Shown here piece after piece: positions 19,074-26,595 of a stretch of DNA of 64,000 nt. Position numbers and translations under genes: made by a program. Source of the stretch: Veillonella criceti. GTDB taxonomy: Bacteria; Bacillota; Negativicutes; Veillonellales; Veillonellaceae. Location of the stretch: positions 396,001 through 460,000 of the forward strand of contig NZ_UHIO01000001.1 of the NCBI RefSeq assembly GCF_900460315.1. Direction: 5' to 3'. Each line of letters begins with the position of its first letter. The stretch's first letter is position 1. The notes below the pieces were generated by a model that was not told the origin of the DNA, did no database searches, and saw nothing but the letters and a program-made list of their open reading frames with translations.

Positions 19074-19589
19074 TTAATCAAGCGGTTGTTGATGACGGTT
19101 TTTCTTAGAAATCACTTTAAATACTTTAGCGCCTGTAGATTTTAATTTGGTACCAGTTTGTTGTAAACGCATGCGCGTGCGTGTTACACGAGCTAAAGCG
19201 GATAAGGATGTTTTTTTACGTGGTTTCATATCGCGAATGGATCCAAAATCACCACGATTAATACTGGTTGCTTTTACTCGTTCAGCTCCAAACGATTGTT
19301 TTAAAACACGCATAATTAAGGTTGCTTGTAGTGGATTATTAAAGGTATAAATATCGACAGCTACATAGCCCATATCAGGATACGCATGGACGGCAATATG
19401 ACAATGAGGAGACACAGCGAATAACACAACTTCATCATCTAAGACTTGGCAACTAATTTCATCAATTGGCTGTTGTGCAGCCTCTAAGGCATTAGTTACG
19501 CTTTCTTGAATAATAAGCGGTGAGTCCATAACATCTTCCAAACAAGTATATAAATCAATAAGTAAATGGGTTCCAACTGAATTAGCCAC
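19074..19589 (-). CDS. S-adenosylmethionine decarboxylase homologue lacking the pyruvoyl serine
   Basis: 171 residues from GTG 19589, chosen because AAGGAAGG lies 7-8 bases upstream (an in-frame TTG at 19616 lacks a site). Residues 1-110 align with class 1B AdoMetDC: G-T-H-L-L-I-D-L-Y-T-C at the start and H-I-A-V-H-A-Y-P-D-M-G-Y-V-A-V-D-I-Y-T at 64-82. In active enzymes the segment reads S-E-S-H-L-x-I-H and ends F/Y-T-C-G. Here Glu62-Ser63 is His62-Cys63 and the catalytic Cys83 is Phe83; His68 is kept. A strongly basic C-terminal extension (about 115-171) is absent from the known enzyme. It is probably not a normal AdoMet decarboxylase; no spermidine synthase gene is nearby. Confidence 0.7.
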   Translation of the reverse strand: MANSVGTHLLIDLYTCLEDVMDSPLIIQESVTNALEAAQQPIDEISCQVLDDEVVLFAVSPHCHIAVHAYPDMGYVAVDIYTFNNPLQATLIMRVLKQSFGAERVKATSINRGDFGSIRDMKPRKKTSLSALARVTRTRMRLQQTGTKLKSTGAKVFKVISKKNRHQQPLD

Positions 19590-20044
19590 AATGACACCTT
19601 CCTTATATAATATCAATTAATAGGGGATTACTTTTACATAGAAAGATAGAATCTACTAGATAAATAGTAATCCTTTGATGAAAATCAATAGTGATTTATA
19701 AACAACATATAAGATATGAGTTTTAAGTATTTATATATCATATTATTATACCGTGAACTGTCATAATTGTAAAACATCAAATATATTTTTTAATTTAAAA
19801 CTACTAATATTTTAAATATATAGTTTTTATTTTACTTAATGACTCTTCAAAATATAATTGATAAATATGTAGTGTTTATAAGGGTTTATAAGTTTTGTTG
19901 AGAAAATTTATTAATTAGATAAATAATGAGTTTAACGAATTAATGAAGCTCAAAATATAAAATTTATTCAATTCGTGTAATAATTTATGAGAACATAATT
20001 ATCATTTTATTATTTTCTTAGGGATTTAGAGCATATAGAATACA

Positions 20045-20061
20045 TATGACTATAGGTCATA
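20045..20061. promoter_or_regulatory. Candidate operator upstream of dld
   Basis: TATGAC-TATAG-GTCATA is a perfect inverted repeat with 6-bp arms. It ends 13 bases before the -35 element of the dld promoter, a position suited to an activator or repressor. Confidence 0.4.
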
Positions 20062-20074
20062 GACTTTTCCTCAA

Positions 20075-20103
20075 TTTACATGATTACTTCAGTATGCTAT
20101 TCT
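20075..20103 (+). promoter_or_regulatory. dld promoter
   Basis: TTTACA (20075-20080), 17 bases, TATTCT (20098-20103), with TGC directly before the -10 (extended -10). It is 63 bases upstream of the dld start. Confidence 0.6.
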
Positions 20104-20166
20104 AAGTTTATATTAAACCGTACTGTCGTGCTGAGTGGCGCAACAATAGGTAGGAGGTCCTAACAA

Positions 20167-22986
20167 ATGAGCATACAATTGAAACGTGATTTTGATACTT
20201 TTGTATCAGAAGCCAAAAAGATTTCACCCAATCGAGTATTTACTGATTATTTATTGCGCTATGCATATGGGGTAGATGCCTCTTGCTATAGCTATTTACC
20301 AAAAGTTGTTGTTAAAGCAAATACAGAAGCTGAAGTCATTCAATTGGTGTTATTAGCAAATCGCTGTGGTACACCAGTTACCTTCCGAGCAGCTGGTAGT
20401 TCTTTATCAGGACAATGTTCTTCTGAAGATGTACTTATTGTCGCTAATGATGGTTTTAAATTTGCACAAGTCTTAGAAAATGGTAATGCCATTCGTTTGG
20501 CTTGTGGCGTTATTGGTGCTGATGCCAATGAGGCTTTGGCGCCATTTGGTAAAAAAATTGGTCCTGACCCAGCAACAATTACTACTGCTTTAGTAGGCGG
20601 TATTTTTAACAATAACTCTAGTGGTATGTGTTGTGGTACCGCTCAGAACTCGTATAAAACAGTTCGTTCTATGCGCGTTGTCTTAGCTGATGGCACTGTA
20701 CTAGATACAGGTGATGATCAAAGCGTGAATGACTTCATGCGTACCCATGGCAAAATGGTAGAAGATATCCTTAATTTACGAAGCGATATCATGGCAGATA
20801 ATGAATTAGTTGATTTAATTAACCGTAAATACAAAATTAAAAATACAACAGGCTATGGGATTAACTCCTTAGTTGATTTTGAAAACATTGTAGATATTTT
20901 AAATCATTTATTTATCGGTAGTGAAGGGACTTTGGGGTTTGTAAGTGAAGTTACCTATAACTGTGTTGATGATGCTAAATTTAAAGGTTGCGGTCTTTTA
21001 TTCTTTGAAAAATTAAATGATGCTTCGCGTGCCGTTGTTGCCTTAGCTAATATGTCACGTGAAAAGGTAGTGGCTGCTGAAATGATGGACTATTTAAGTC
21101 TTAAGAGTGTACAACAATTACCAGAAGTACCATCTTTTGTACGTGGCGTGCCAGAGGGAACAAGCTGTATCTTATTCCAATCGGAAAGTAATGATGAAGC
21201 TACTTTAGACCAAAACTTAGAATATATTAAAGAACATTTAAAAGATATCCCAACGGTAATTCCAAGTCTATATTCTAAAGAGGCTTCGGAATATAATTCC
21301 TGGTGGATGATTCGTAAAGGCTTATTACCAATTGCTGCTGGTCTTCGTCGTCCTGGTACTACAGTTATTACTGAAGACGTTTGCTTCAAAATTGAAGACT
21401 TTACTGATGGTATTGAAATGATTACTGAACTATTCCACAAATACGACTTTGTAGATAGTGGTATCATTTTTGGTCATGCCTTAAGTGGTAATGTTCATTT
21501 TATTATCACTCCAGATTTTAATGAACAAAAAGAAATGGATAATTTTGCTGCTCTTGTAAAAGAAATGGCAGAACGGGTAGCTGGGGTAGAAGGCTCTATT
21601 AAAGCTGAACATGGTACAGGTCGTATGGTAGCGCCATTTGTAGAATTAGAATGGGGTAAAAAAGCATATGCTGTAAACCGTCGCATTAAAGAAATTTTTG
21701 ACCCTCAACGACTCCTTAATCCAGATGTTATGATTACTGATGATCCAGACGTTTACAAGAAAAACCTCAAAGCCATGAATGATATTGATCCATTATACAA
21801 TATGTGTATGGAATGTGGCTTCTGTGAAAAGAATTGTCCAAGTCGCAACTTAACCTTAACACCACGTCAACGTATTTCATTACTTCGTGAAGAACAACGC
21901 TTGCTTAAGGAAGGCAATACAGCTATGGCAGCAGAACTTAAAAAAGGGTATGAATACTATGGTGTTGATACGTGTGCTGCTTGTTCCATGTGTTCACAAC
22001 TTTGCCCATTAGGCATTGATACAGCACAAATTGCTATTTCTATGCGTAAAATTGATCCAAAAGGCCGTGGCTTAGCACAAGCGATTTACAATAACTTTAG
22101 CACAACGTTAAAAGCCGCTAAGGTAGGGGTAACCTTAGGTGGTGTAGCTGGTAAGGTTGCTACTAAAACATTATTGGCAAAAATCTCTGAAGATGCTCAT
22201 CAGTTAACTGGTTTAACACCATATTTGCCAAAGACAATGCCTAAAGCTAATACGTATAAATTAAGTAATAAACGAAATCCTTTATTCCAAAAGAATGTAG
22301 TATATTTCAGTACTTGTGCTAACCGTGCATTCCGTCAAAACCAAGGGTATGACGATACTCGTAGCTTGCAACAAGTATTTGAAAGTTTATGCGATAAAGC
22401 AGGGTATAATGTAATCTATCCACCACATATCGAAAATCTTTGCTGTGGCTTGAGTTTCGAAAACTATGAAGAAATTGATAAACAAGCGTTAGCTGATTTA
22501 ACAGAGGCTTTAATGAAAGCTAGTGAAGGTGGTGTTTATCCAGTAGTTATTGACCATTCAGCTTGTTTCAATCATGCCTTCAAACATATTAAAGGTTTAA
22601 AAATTCTTGATATTTCAGAATTCTTGTATACAATTTTACCTGATTTAAATGTAACGAAATGCAATGAATCCGTTATTGTTCATAAACAATGTAAGGTAAA
22701 AACTTTACACAAAGGTGATTATATTGAAAACTTAGCACGTGCATGTACTGATAAAGTATTCAATATTAAATCCTTTGCCTGTGATGGATTTGCTGGTCAA
22801 AAAGGTTTCTTTACACCAGAACTTAATAAATGCGCTACTAAAGACTTAGCTGATGAAATTAAAAGTTATGGCTGTACTTTAGGTGTAAGCTCCAGTTCGA
22901 CTTGTGAAATTGGTCTTGGTGAAAATGGCGGTATTCCATTTGTAAGTATTGCGTACTTATTGGACCGTTGTTCTACAAGAAAATAA
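20167..22986 (+). CDS. dld: FAD/4Fe-4S D-lactate dehydrogenase (Dld-II-like fusion)
   Basis: 939 residues joining three modules. Residues about 40-270 are an FAD_binding_4 domain (F-R-A-A-G-S-S-L-S-G-Q, P-D-P-A-T-I-T-T-A-L-V-G-G). A FAD-oxidase C domain follows to about 520 (G-H-A-L-S-G-N-V-H-F, A-E-H-G-T-G-R-M-V). A GlcF/LldE-like part carries two 4Fe-4S motifs (C-M-E-C-G-F-C-E-K-N-C-P and C-A-A-C-S-M-C-S-Q-L-C-P) and CCG-type domains (L-C-C-G-L-S-F). The layout and length match bacterial Dld-II, which oxidises D-lactate to pyruvate and passes electrons to quinone. Glycolate or another 2-hydroxyacid is the alternative substrate. The AGGAGG ribosome site is strong. In a lactate fermenter this would be a central catabolic enzyme. 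Confidence 0.88.
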   Translation: MSIQLKRDFDTFVSEAKKISPNRVFTDYLLRYAYGVDASCYSYLPKVVVKANTEAEVIQLVLLANRCGTPVTFRAAGSSLSGQCSSEDVLIVANDGFKFAQVLENGNAIRLACGVIGADANEALAPFGKKIGPDPATITTALVGGIFNNNSSGMCCGTAQNSYKTVRSMRVVLADGTVLDTGDDQSVNDFMRTHGKMVEDILNLRSDIMADNELVDLINRKYKIKNTTGYGINSLVDFENIVDILNHLFIGSEGTLGFVSEVTYNCVDDAKFKGCGLLFFEKLNDASRAVVALANMSREKVVAAEMMDYLSLKSVQQLPEVPSFVRGVPEGTSCILFQSESNDEATLDQNLEYIKEHLKDIPTVIPSLYSKEASEYNSWWMIRKGLLPIAAGLRRPGTTVITEDVCFKIEDFTDGIEMITELFHKYDFVDSGIIFGHALSGNVHFIITPDFNEQKEMDNFAALVKEMAERVAGVEGSIKAEHGTGRMVAPFVELEWGKKAYAVNRRIKEIFDPQRLLNPDVMITDDPDVYKKNLKAMNDIDPLYNMCMECGFCEKNCPSRNLTLTPRQRISLLREEQRLLKEGNTAMAAELKKGYEYYGVDTCAACSMCSQLCPLGIDTAQIAISMRKIDPKGRGLAQAIYNNFSTTLKAAKVGVTLGGVAGKVATKTLLAKISEDAHQLTGLTPYLPKTMPKANTYKLSNKRNPLFQKNVVYFSTCANRAFRQNQGYDDTRSLQQVFESLCDKAGYNVIYPPHIENLCCGLSFENYEEIDKQALADLTEALMKASEGGVYPVVIDHSACFNHAFKHIKGLKILDISEFLYTILPDLNVTKCNESVIVHKQCKVKTLHKGDYIENLARACTDKVFNIKSFACDGFAGQKGFFTPELNKCATKDLADEIKSYGCTLGVSSSSTCEIGLGENGGIPFVSIAYLLDRCSTRK

Positions 22987-23003
22987 TCTTAACAGCTTAC
23001 TAA

Positions 23004-23036
23004 AAAAAGTCCTCGATGTATGTCGGGGACTTTTTA
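23004..23036 (+). terminator. dld terminator
   Basis: AAAAAGTCCTCGA (23004-23016) pairs with TCGGGGACTTTTT (23023-23035) with one G-T pair, followed by T residues. Confidence 0.88.
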
Positions 23037-23073
23037 TGACTAATGACGATTGAACTCTTTAGGGCTTTATGAT

Positions 23074-23114
23074 ATAATTACTTCCGATAACGATATATTA
23101 TCGGAAGTAATTAT
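23074..23114. repeat. Perfect 17-bp inverted repeat resembling a loxP-type recombination site
   Basis: Arms 23074-23090 and 23098-23114 are perfectly complementary; the 7-base centre is CGATATA. Twelve bases of the left arm (TTACTTCCGATA, 23078-23089) match the inner twelve of the loxP arm (TAACTTCGTATA) at nine positions and would leave a 9-base asymmetric spacer, against 8 in loxP. It lies 98 bases upstream of a Cre-like recombinase gene and after the dld terminator. A simple operator or second terminator is possible, but no T run follows closely. Confidence 0.65.
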
Positions 23115-23212
23115 TTAGTTGTTTTTAGAGGAAATCTAGCTTATATCTTATTTTACCTCTATGTTTACAATTTGAAGTTTTTATATCTACATTTTTATAA
23201 GGAGTTTCTTTT

Positions 23213-24211
23213 ATGAGTTCTAATAAGCATTTCTATTTGCGTGATAATGAAGCTCTTATGGCAAGTAGCAAGCTCTCTCAAAAAGCTAAAGAGAGCATTT
23301 TATTATCTAAGTCTGAAAATACGGTTGATGCTTATGAATCTGACTGGGATGATTTTGTATATTGGTGTGAATCTCGTCATGTGTCTTATTTTCCAGCTTC
23401 ACCAGAAACAATTGTTAACTATATTAATGATTTAGCAGATCATGCTAAAGCTAATACTATTTCTAGACGGATTAGCGCTATTTCTGAAAATTTTAATGCT
23501 TCAGGTTTGCCTGAGAATCCTTGTAAGACGTCTTTGGTAAGTCAAGCTTTACGTGGTATACGCCGTAAAAAAGGAACTTATCAGCAAGGTAAAACCCCTA
23601 TCCTATTAGAAGATTTAGAAGATATTTTTCAGGAAATGGAATCCCTTGGGCTACCTGATATTCAGAAGCTTCGTGATAAAGCCATTCTCTTAATAGGTTT
23701 TATGGGTGCTTTTAGGCGTAGTGAAATTAGCGCTTTAACAGTAGAAGATTTAACGTTTTCACCGCAAGGATTAGAAATCTTTGTACGGTCTTCTAAAGCT
23801 GACCAAGAAGGTCAAGGTGCTGTTGTTGCCATCCCTTATATTGAAAACGCTGAATTTTGCGCTGTAAGGGCCATTAAGGCCTGGCTCCGGTATACTGGTA
23901 TTCAAAGTGGCCCAATTTTTAGAGGTTTTACGAAAAAAATGGATATTCGTAAAAATGCTTTGAGTGATAAAAGTATTGCAGACATTGTAAAAAAATATAC
24001 ATCACTTATTGGTTTAGATCCAGCAATGTATGGTGCTCATAGCTTACGCCATGGATTTGCCACTACGGCAGCCTCCTACGGTGTTGAGGAACGGAATATT
24101 ATGCGTCAAACGCGACATCATAGTGTAAATATGGTACGTCGCTATATCAATGAAGCTAATAAATTCGTTGACAATCCAATTAGTACTATATTTAGTAGTA
24201 AAAAACGATGA
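23213..24211 (+). CDS. Cre-like site-specific tyrosine recombinase
   Basis: 332 residues. The N-terminal SAM-like DNA-binding domain (about 35-125) shares with phage P1 Cre the pattern W-C ... F-P-A-x-P-E ... Y ... T-I ... S-G-L-P ... R-x-I-R-x-K. The catalytic domain has R168 (F-R-R-S-E-I), K195 (S-S-K-A), H276-x-x-R279 (H-S-L-R-H-G-F), H303 and the nucleophile Y311 in S-V-N-M-V-R-R-Y-I, which resembles Cre's T-N-V-N-I-V-M-N-Y-I. All catalytic residues are intact. No phage, transposon or plasmid genes flank it. Single-gene units of this kind may resolve multimers, invert DNA or be remnants of an integrated element. Confidence 0.9.
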   Translation: MSSNKHFYLRDNEALMASSKLSQKAKESILLSKSENTVDAYESDWDDFVYWCESRHVSYFPASPETIVNYINDLADHAKANTISRRISAISENFNASGLPENPCKTSLVSQALRGIRRKKGTYQQGKTPILLEDLEDIFQEMESLGLPDIQKLRDKAILLIGFMGAFRRSEISALTVEDLTFSPQGLEIFVRSSKADQEGQGAVVAIPYIENAEFCAVRAIKAWLRYTGIQSGPIFRGFTKKMDIRKNALSDKSIADIVKKYTSLIGLDPAMYGAHSLRHGFATTAASYGVEERNIMRQTRHHSVNMVRRYINEANKFVDNPISTIFSSKKR

Positions 24212-24252
24212 AAAACGGTGATACCTAGCCGCCTAAGTATCACCGTTTTTAT
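24211..24252 (+). terminator. Terminator after the recombinase gene
   Basis: AAAAACGGTGATAC (24211-24224) is perfectly complementary to GTATCACCGTTTTT (24237-24250), with a T run at the end. The first base overlaps the stop codon. Confidence 0.88.
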
Positions 24253-24321
24253 TTATATTTAATTGTCTATATAAACCCTAGAGTATAAGACTCTTAGTGG
24301 ATCTATCATAAGTTTTATTCT

Positions 24322-24636
24322 TTATTCGTTTTGAGCTAAATAATCAACAGATATTTTATGATTCGGTGTCTTAATTGTCGGTATTTTAATCGTGCTACCA
24401 GGTTCTAAGTTGGCTGTTTCATCTAATTGATTCAAGGCTTTTACAGCATGTACCATTTCACGAACATCTATATTACTATTACTGTGCTTAGTAGCAAGCC
24501 CCCAAACAGTATCTCCAGCTTTGACGGTAACCGTACGTACATTATGTGTATCTAACTCAATCGTTGGTGTATTGACAAAATAACCAATAGTTAGTGTTAA
24601 AAACATACTGAAAACGATTAAAAAATCACGTTTCAT
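24322..24636 (-). CDS. yneA: Membrane-anchored LysM protein, YneA-like SOS division inhibitor
   Basis: 104 residues. One N-terminal membrane segment (F-L-I-V-F-S-M-F-L-T-L-T-I-G-Y-F) is followed by a short linker and a LysM domain (T-V-K-A-G-D-T-V-W-G-L-A ... L-N-Q-L-D-E ... L-E-P-G-S-T-I-K-I-P). YneA of Bacillus has the same size and order, is divergent from lexA and delays division during the SOS response. The same divergent position and a LexA-type box within its promoter support the assignment. The function is inferred from context; LysM proteins of other kinds share this fold. Confidence 0.75.
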   Translation of the reverse strand: MKRDFLIVFSMFLTLTIGYFVNTPTIELDTHNVRTVTVKAGDTVWGLATKHSNSNIDVREMVHAVKALNQLDETANLEPGSTIKIPTIKTPNHKISVDYLAQNE

Positions 24637-24748
24637 ACTATCACCTCATTAACAAACTAATCACAAGTCCCTAACCACACATAGTCATATTATTTTAAAA
24701 TTAATTTCTACGAACATTACAACGGTATGTATGTTTGTTTACAGATTT

Positions 24749-24778
24749 AGTATACCACACGAATAAATGTTCGGTCAA
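24749..24778 (-). promoter_or_regulatory. yneA promoter
   Basis: Read on the minus strand: TTGACC (24778-24773), 18 bases, TATACT (24754-24749). The LexA box at 24760-24773 fills most of the spacer. Confidence 0.7.
24760..24773. promoter_or_regulatory. lexA: LexA (SOS) box within the yneA promoter
   Basis: CGAATAAATGTTCG matches the Gram-positive LexA consensus (CGAACRNRYGTTYG) at all but one position. It lies between the -35 and -10 elements of yneA. Confidence 0.75.
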
Positions 24779-24786
24779 TAGAAAAT

Positions 24787-24800
24787 CGAACAATTATTTG
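24787..24800. promoter_or_regulatory. lexA: Probable second LexA box overlapping the lexA promoter
   Basis: CGAACAATTATTTG has a perfect left half-site (CGAAC) and a weaker right half. It overlaps the -35 element of lexA, so LexA could repress its own gene. Confidence 0.55.
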
Positions 24801-24827
24801 ACAATACTTGTCCTTACGTTCTATAAT
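24798..24827 (+). promoter_or_regulatory. lexA promoter
   Basis: TTGACA (24798-24803), 18 bases, TATAAT (24822-24827): both hexamers are perfect consensus. Confidence 0.85.
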
Positions 24828-24907
24828 AACAATGAAATAGTTTATATTTTTGCGACATTATATTATATTTTATATATTTTTTTAATATAGAATGAGAGGT
24901 TTTAACT

Positions 24908-25591
24908 GTGAGACGTCCCGCTACCGATATTAACTCTAAACAAAAAAAGATTTTAGATTTTATTACTGAATCCTTACAAAATGAATATCGCTGCCCTAGC
25001 GTTCGTGAAATTTGTAATTATATGGGCTTAAGTTCTACCTCAACTGTGCAGAGTCATTTAAATACATTAGAACGTTTTGGCTATATAAAACGAGATGTTA
25101 ATAAAAATCGCTCAATTTCTGTTGTTGGTATGCAACCTAAAGTAATGCCTGAAGTAACTAAATCTGAAGACGGTCAAGTTACCTCATCAGAACCTTTTGA
25201 TTTTATGTCTGTAAAATTGCGTAATGTACCATTAATTGGTACTGTACAAGCTGGCATGCCAGTTACAGCCATACAAAATCAAGAAGCTGAAATTCCCTTG
25301 CCATTAACATTGATTGGTAATTCTGAATGTTTCTTGCTTCGCGTTCGTGGTGAGTCTATGCGTGATATTGGTATGTATGAAGGCGATTTACTTATTGTTC
25401 GTAATCAATCAACTGCTAATAATGGAGATATTGTAGTTGCTCGCATTGAGGATGAAGCTACCGTAAAGCGTTTTTATCGTGAAAGTAATCGTATTCGTTT
25501 ACAACCTGAGAATAGTGATTTTGAGCCTATTTACACAGAATCTTGTGTTATTGAAGGTAAAGTCATTGGTCTTATTCGTGATCATATTTAA
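24908..25591 (+). CDS. lexA: SOS repressor LexA
   Basis: 227 residues, slightly longer than usual because of a linker at about 75-105. The N-terminal winged helix (S-V-R-E-I-C-N-Y-M-G-L-S-S-T-S-T-V-Q-S-H-L) binds DNA. The self-cleavage site is A115-G116 (V-Q-A-G-M-P) and the catalytic dyad is S150 (R-G-E-S-M-R) and K187 (A-T-V-K-R-F). RecA-bound ssDNA triggers cleavage and induces SOS genes. The start is GTG after GAGAGG. Two LexA-type boxes lie upstream. Confidence 0.96.
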   Translation: MRRPATDINSKQKKILDFITESLQNEYRCPSVREICNYMGLSSTSTVQSHLNTLERFGYIKRDVNKNRSISVVGMQPKVMPEVTKSEDGQVTSSEPFDFMSVKLRNVPLIGTVQAGMPVTAIQNQEAEIPLPLTLIGNSECFLLRVRGESMRDIGMYEGDLLIVRNQSTANNGDIVVARIEDEATVKRFYRESNRIRLQPENSDFEPIYTESCVIEGKVIGLIRDHI

Positions 25592-25609
25592 TTAATAATT
25601 TAAAACGAG

Positions 25610-25678
25610 TAATAAAAAACGAACACCTGTTTGATTGCCTTTTTATGGGCTAACTAAACAGGTGTTCGTTTTTTATTA
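25610..25678. terminator. Bidirectional terminator between lexA and dapA
   Basis: A perfect 23-bp stem pairs 25610-25632 with 25656-25678, around ACGAACACCTGTTT/AAACAGGTGTTCGT. A and T runs flank both ends, so it serves the convergent lexA and dapA transcripts. Confidence 0.92.
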
Positions 25679-25689
25679 GTATGTTAGTT

Positions 25690-26571
25690 TTATTTAATAT
25701 ATGGTTTAATAGCCGCATTGACTATAGCAGCTTCTTCTTCAGATGGTTCACACATTGGTAGATGGAAAGGTCCTGCTGGTAAGCCTAATTTGCGAACTGC
25801 ATATTTTACAGGAATTGGATTTGTTGTAACAAACATAGCTTTAAACACGGTATATAATTCTTTATGTAACGATTTAGCTTTAGCTACCTCCCCTGCTTCA
25901 TAAGCTTGAATCATAGCATTCATTTCTTTACCCACTATATGTGCGGCTACAGAAATAACGCCACAACCGCCTACGGCTAACATAGGTAAAGTTAGACCAT
26001 CATCACCACTGTATATCATAAAATCTTCTGGTAATAAATGATATATTTCAGAGGCAACATTAATATCACCACTAGCTTCTTTTACAGCTGCTATATTCGC
26101 GCAAGTTTCACGCAATCTAGCCAGTGTTGCTGGCAAAATTTTGCCACCAGTACGACCCGGTACATTGTACACGATAACTGGCAATGAGGTTGCTTCCGCC
26201 ATGGCTTTAAAGTGAAGAAAAACGCCTTGTTGATTTGGTTTATTATAGTAAGGAACAACCCCCATAACTGCATGAACACCAGTTTTACTAGCTTCTTTGG
26301 TGAGAGCAACAGTTTTAGATGTATCATTTGAACCTGTATTAGCCACGATTGAACCAATATGACCACATTCTTTAGCAATGATTGTAAATAGCTTCAACTT
26401 GTCCTCATTACTGATAGTCGGGCTTTCGCCTGTTGTACCACATACAATAAGACCATCGGAACCATTAGCTAATAAATGCTTAGCTAATACGACAGCGCCT
26501 TCAAAATCTACTGAACCATCTGCTTGGAATGGCGTAATCATAGCAGTTAAAACGCGACCTAAGGTTTTCAT
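25690..26571 (-). CDS. dapA: 4-hydroxy-tetrahydrodipicolinate synthase
   Basis: DapA condenses pyruvate with aspartate semialdehyde. The Schiff-base lysine is in A-A-V-K-E-A-S-G-D, the catalytic tyrosine in I-V-Y-N-V-P-G-R-T, and the N-terminal C-G-T-T-G-E-S-P-T motif is present. 293 residues, full length. It is the last gene of dapB-asd-dapA. ATG 26571 has a strong GAGGAGG site. Confidence 0.97.
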   Translation of the reverse strand: MKTLGRVLTAMITPFQADGSVDFEGAVVLAKHLLANGSDGLIVCGTTGESPTISNEDKLKLFTIIAKECGHIGSIVANTGSNDTSKTVALTKEASKTGVHAVMGVVPYYNKPNQQGVFLHFKAMAEATSLPVIVYNVPGRTGGKILPATLARLRETCANIAAVKEASGDINVASEIYHLLPEDFMIYSGDDGLTLPMLAVGGCGVISVAAHIVGKEMNAMIQAYEAGEVAKAKSLHKELYTVFKAMFVTTNPIPVKYAVRKLGLPAGPFHLPMCEPSEEEAAIVNAAIKPYIK

Positions 26572-26595
26572 AAGAACCTCCTCTAATACATATTA

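Larger units (their letters stand above)
19590..20166. other. AT-rich intergenic region between two divergent genes
   Basis: 577 bases without coding potential. Near the minus-strand gene, GGATTACT (19625-19632) pairs with AGTAATCC (19666-19673) around an ATCTACTAGAT palindrome (19651-19661), so its leader may be structured. The middle (about 19740-20040) is nearly pure A/T. The right end carries the dld promoter and an inverted repeat. Confidence 0.5.

Noticed and set aside
23074-23114. Palindrome as a second dld terminator
   Set aside because: A strong terminator already lies at 23004-23036, and the palindrome lacks an immediate T run. It remains possible but less likely than a recombinase site or operator.
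23213-24211. Prophage or integrative element
   Set aside because: Only the recombinase is present; neighbours on both sides are housekeeping genes and no att duplication or tRNA lies nearby.
26091-26378. 95-codon open frame inside dapA
   Set aside because: It lies on the same strand in another frame within a clear dapA gene and has no ribosome site or recognisable product.
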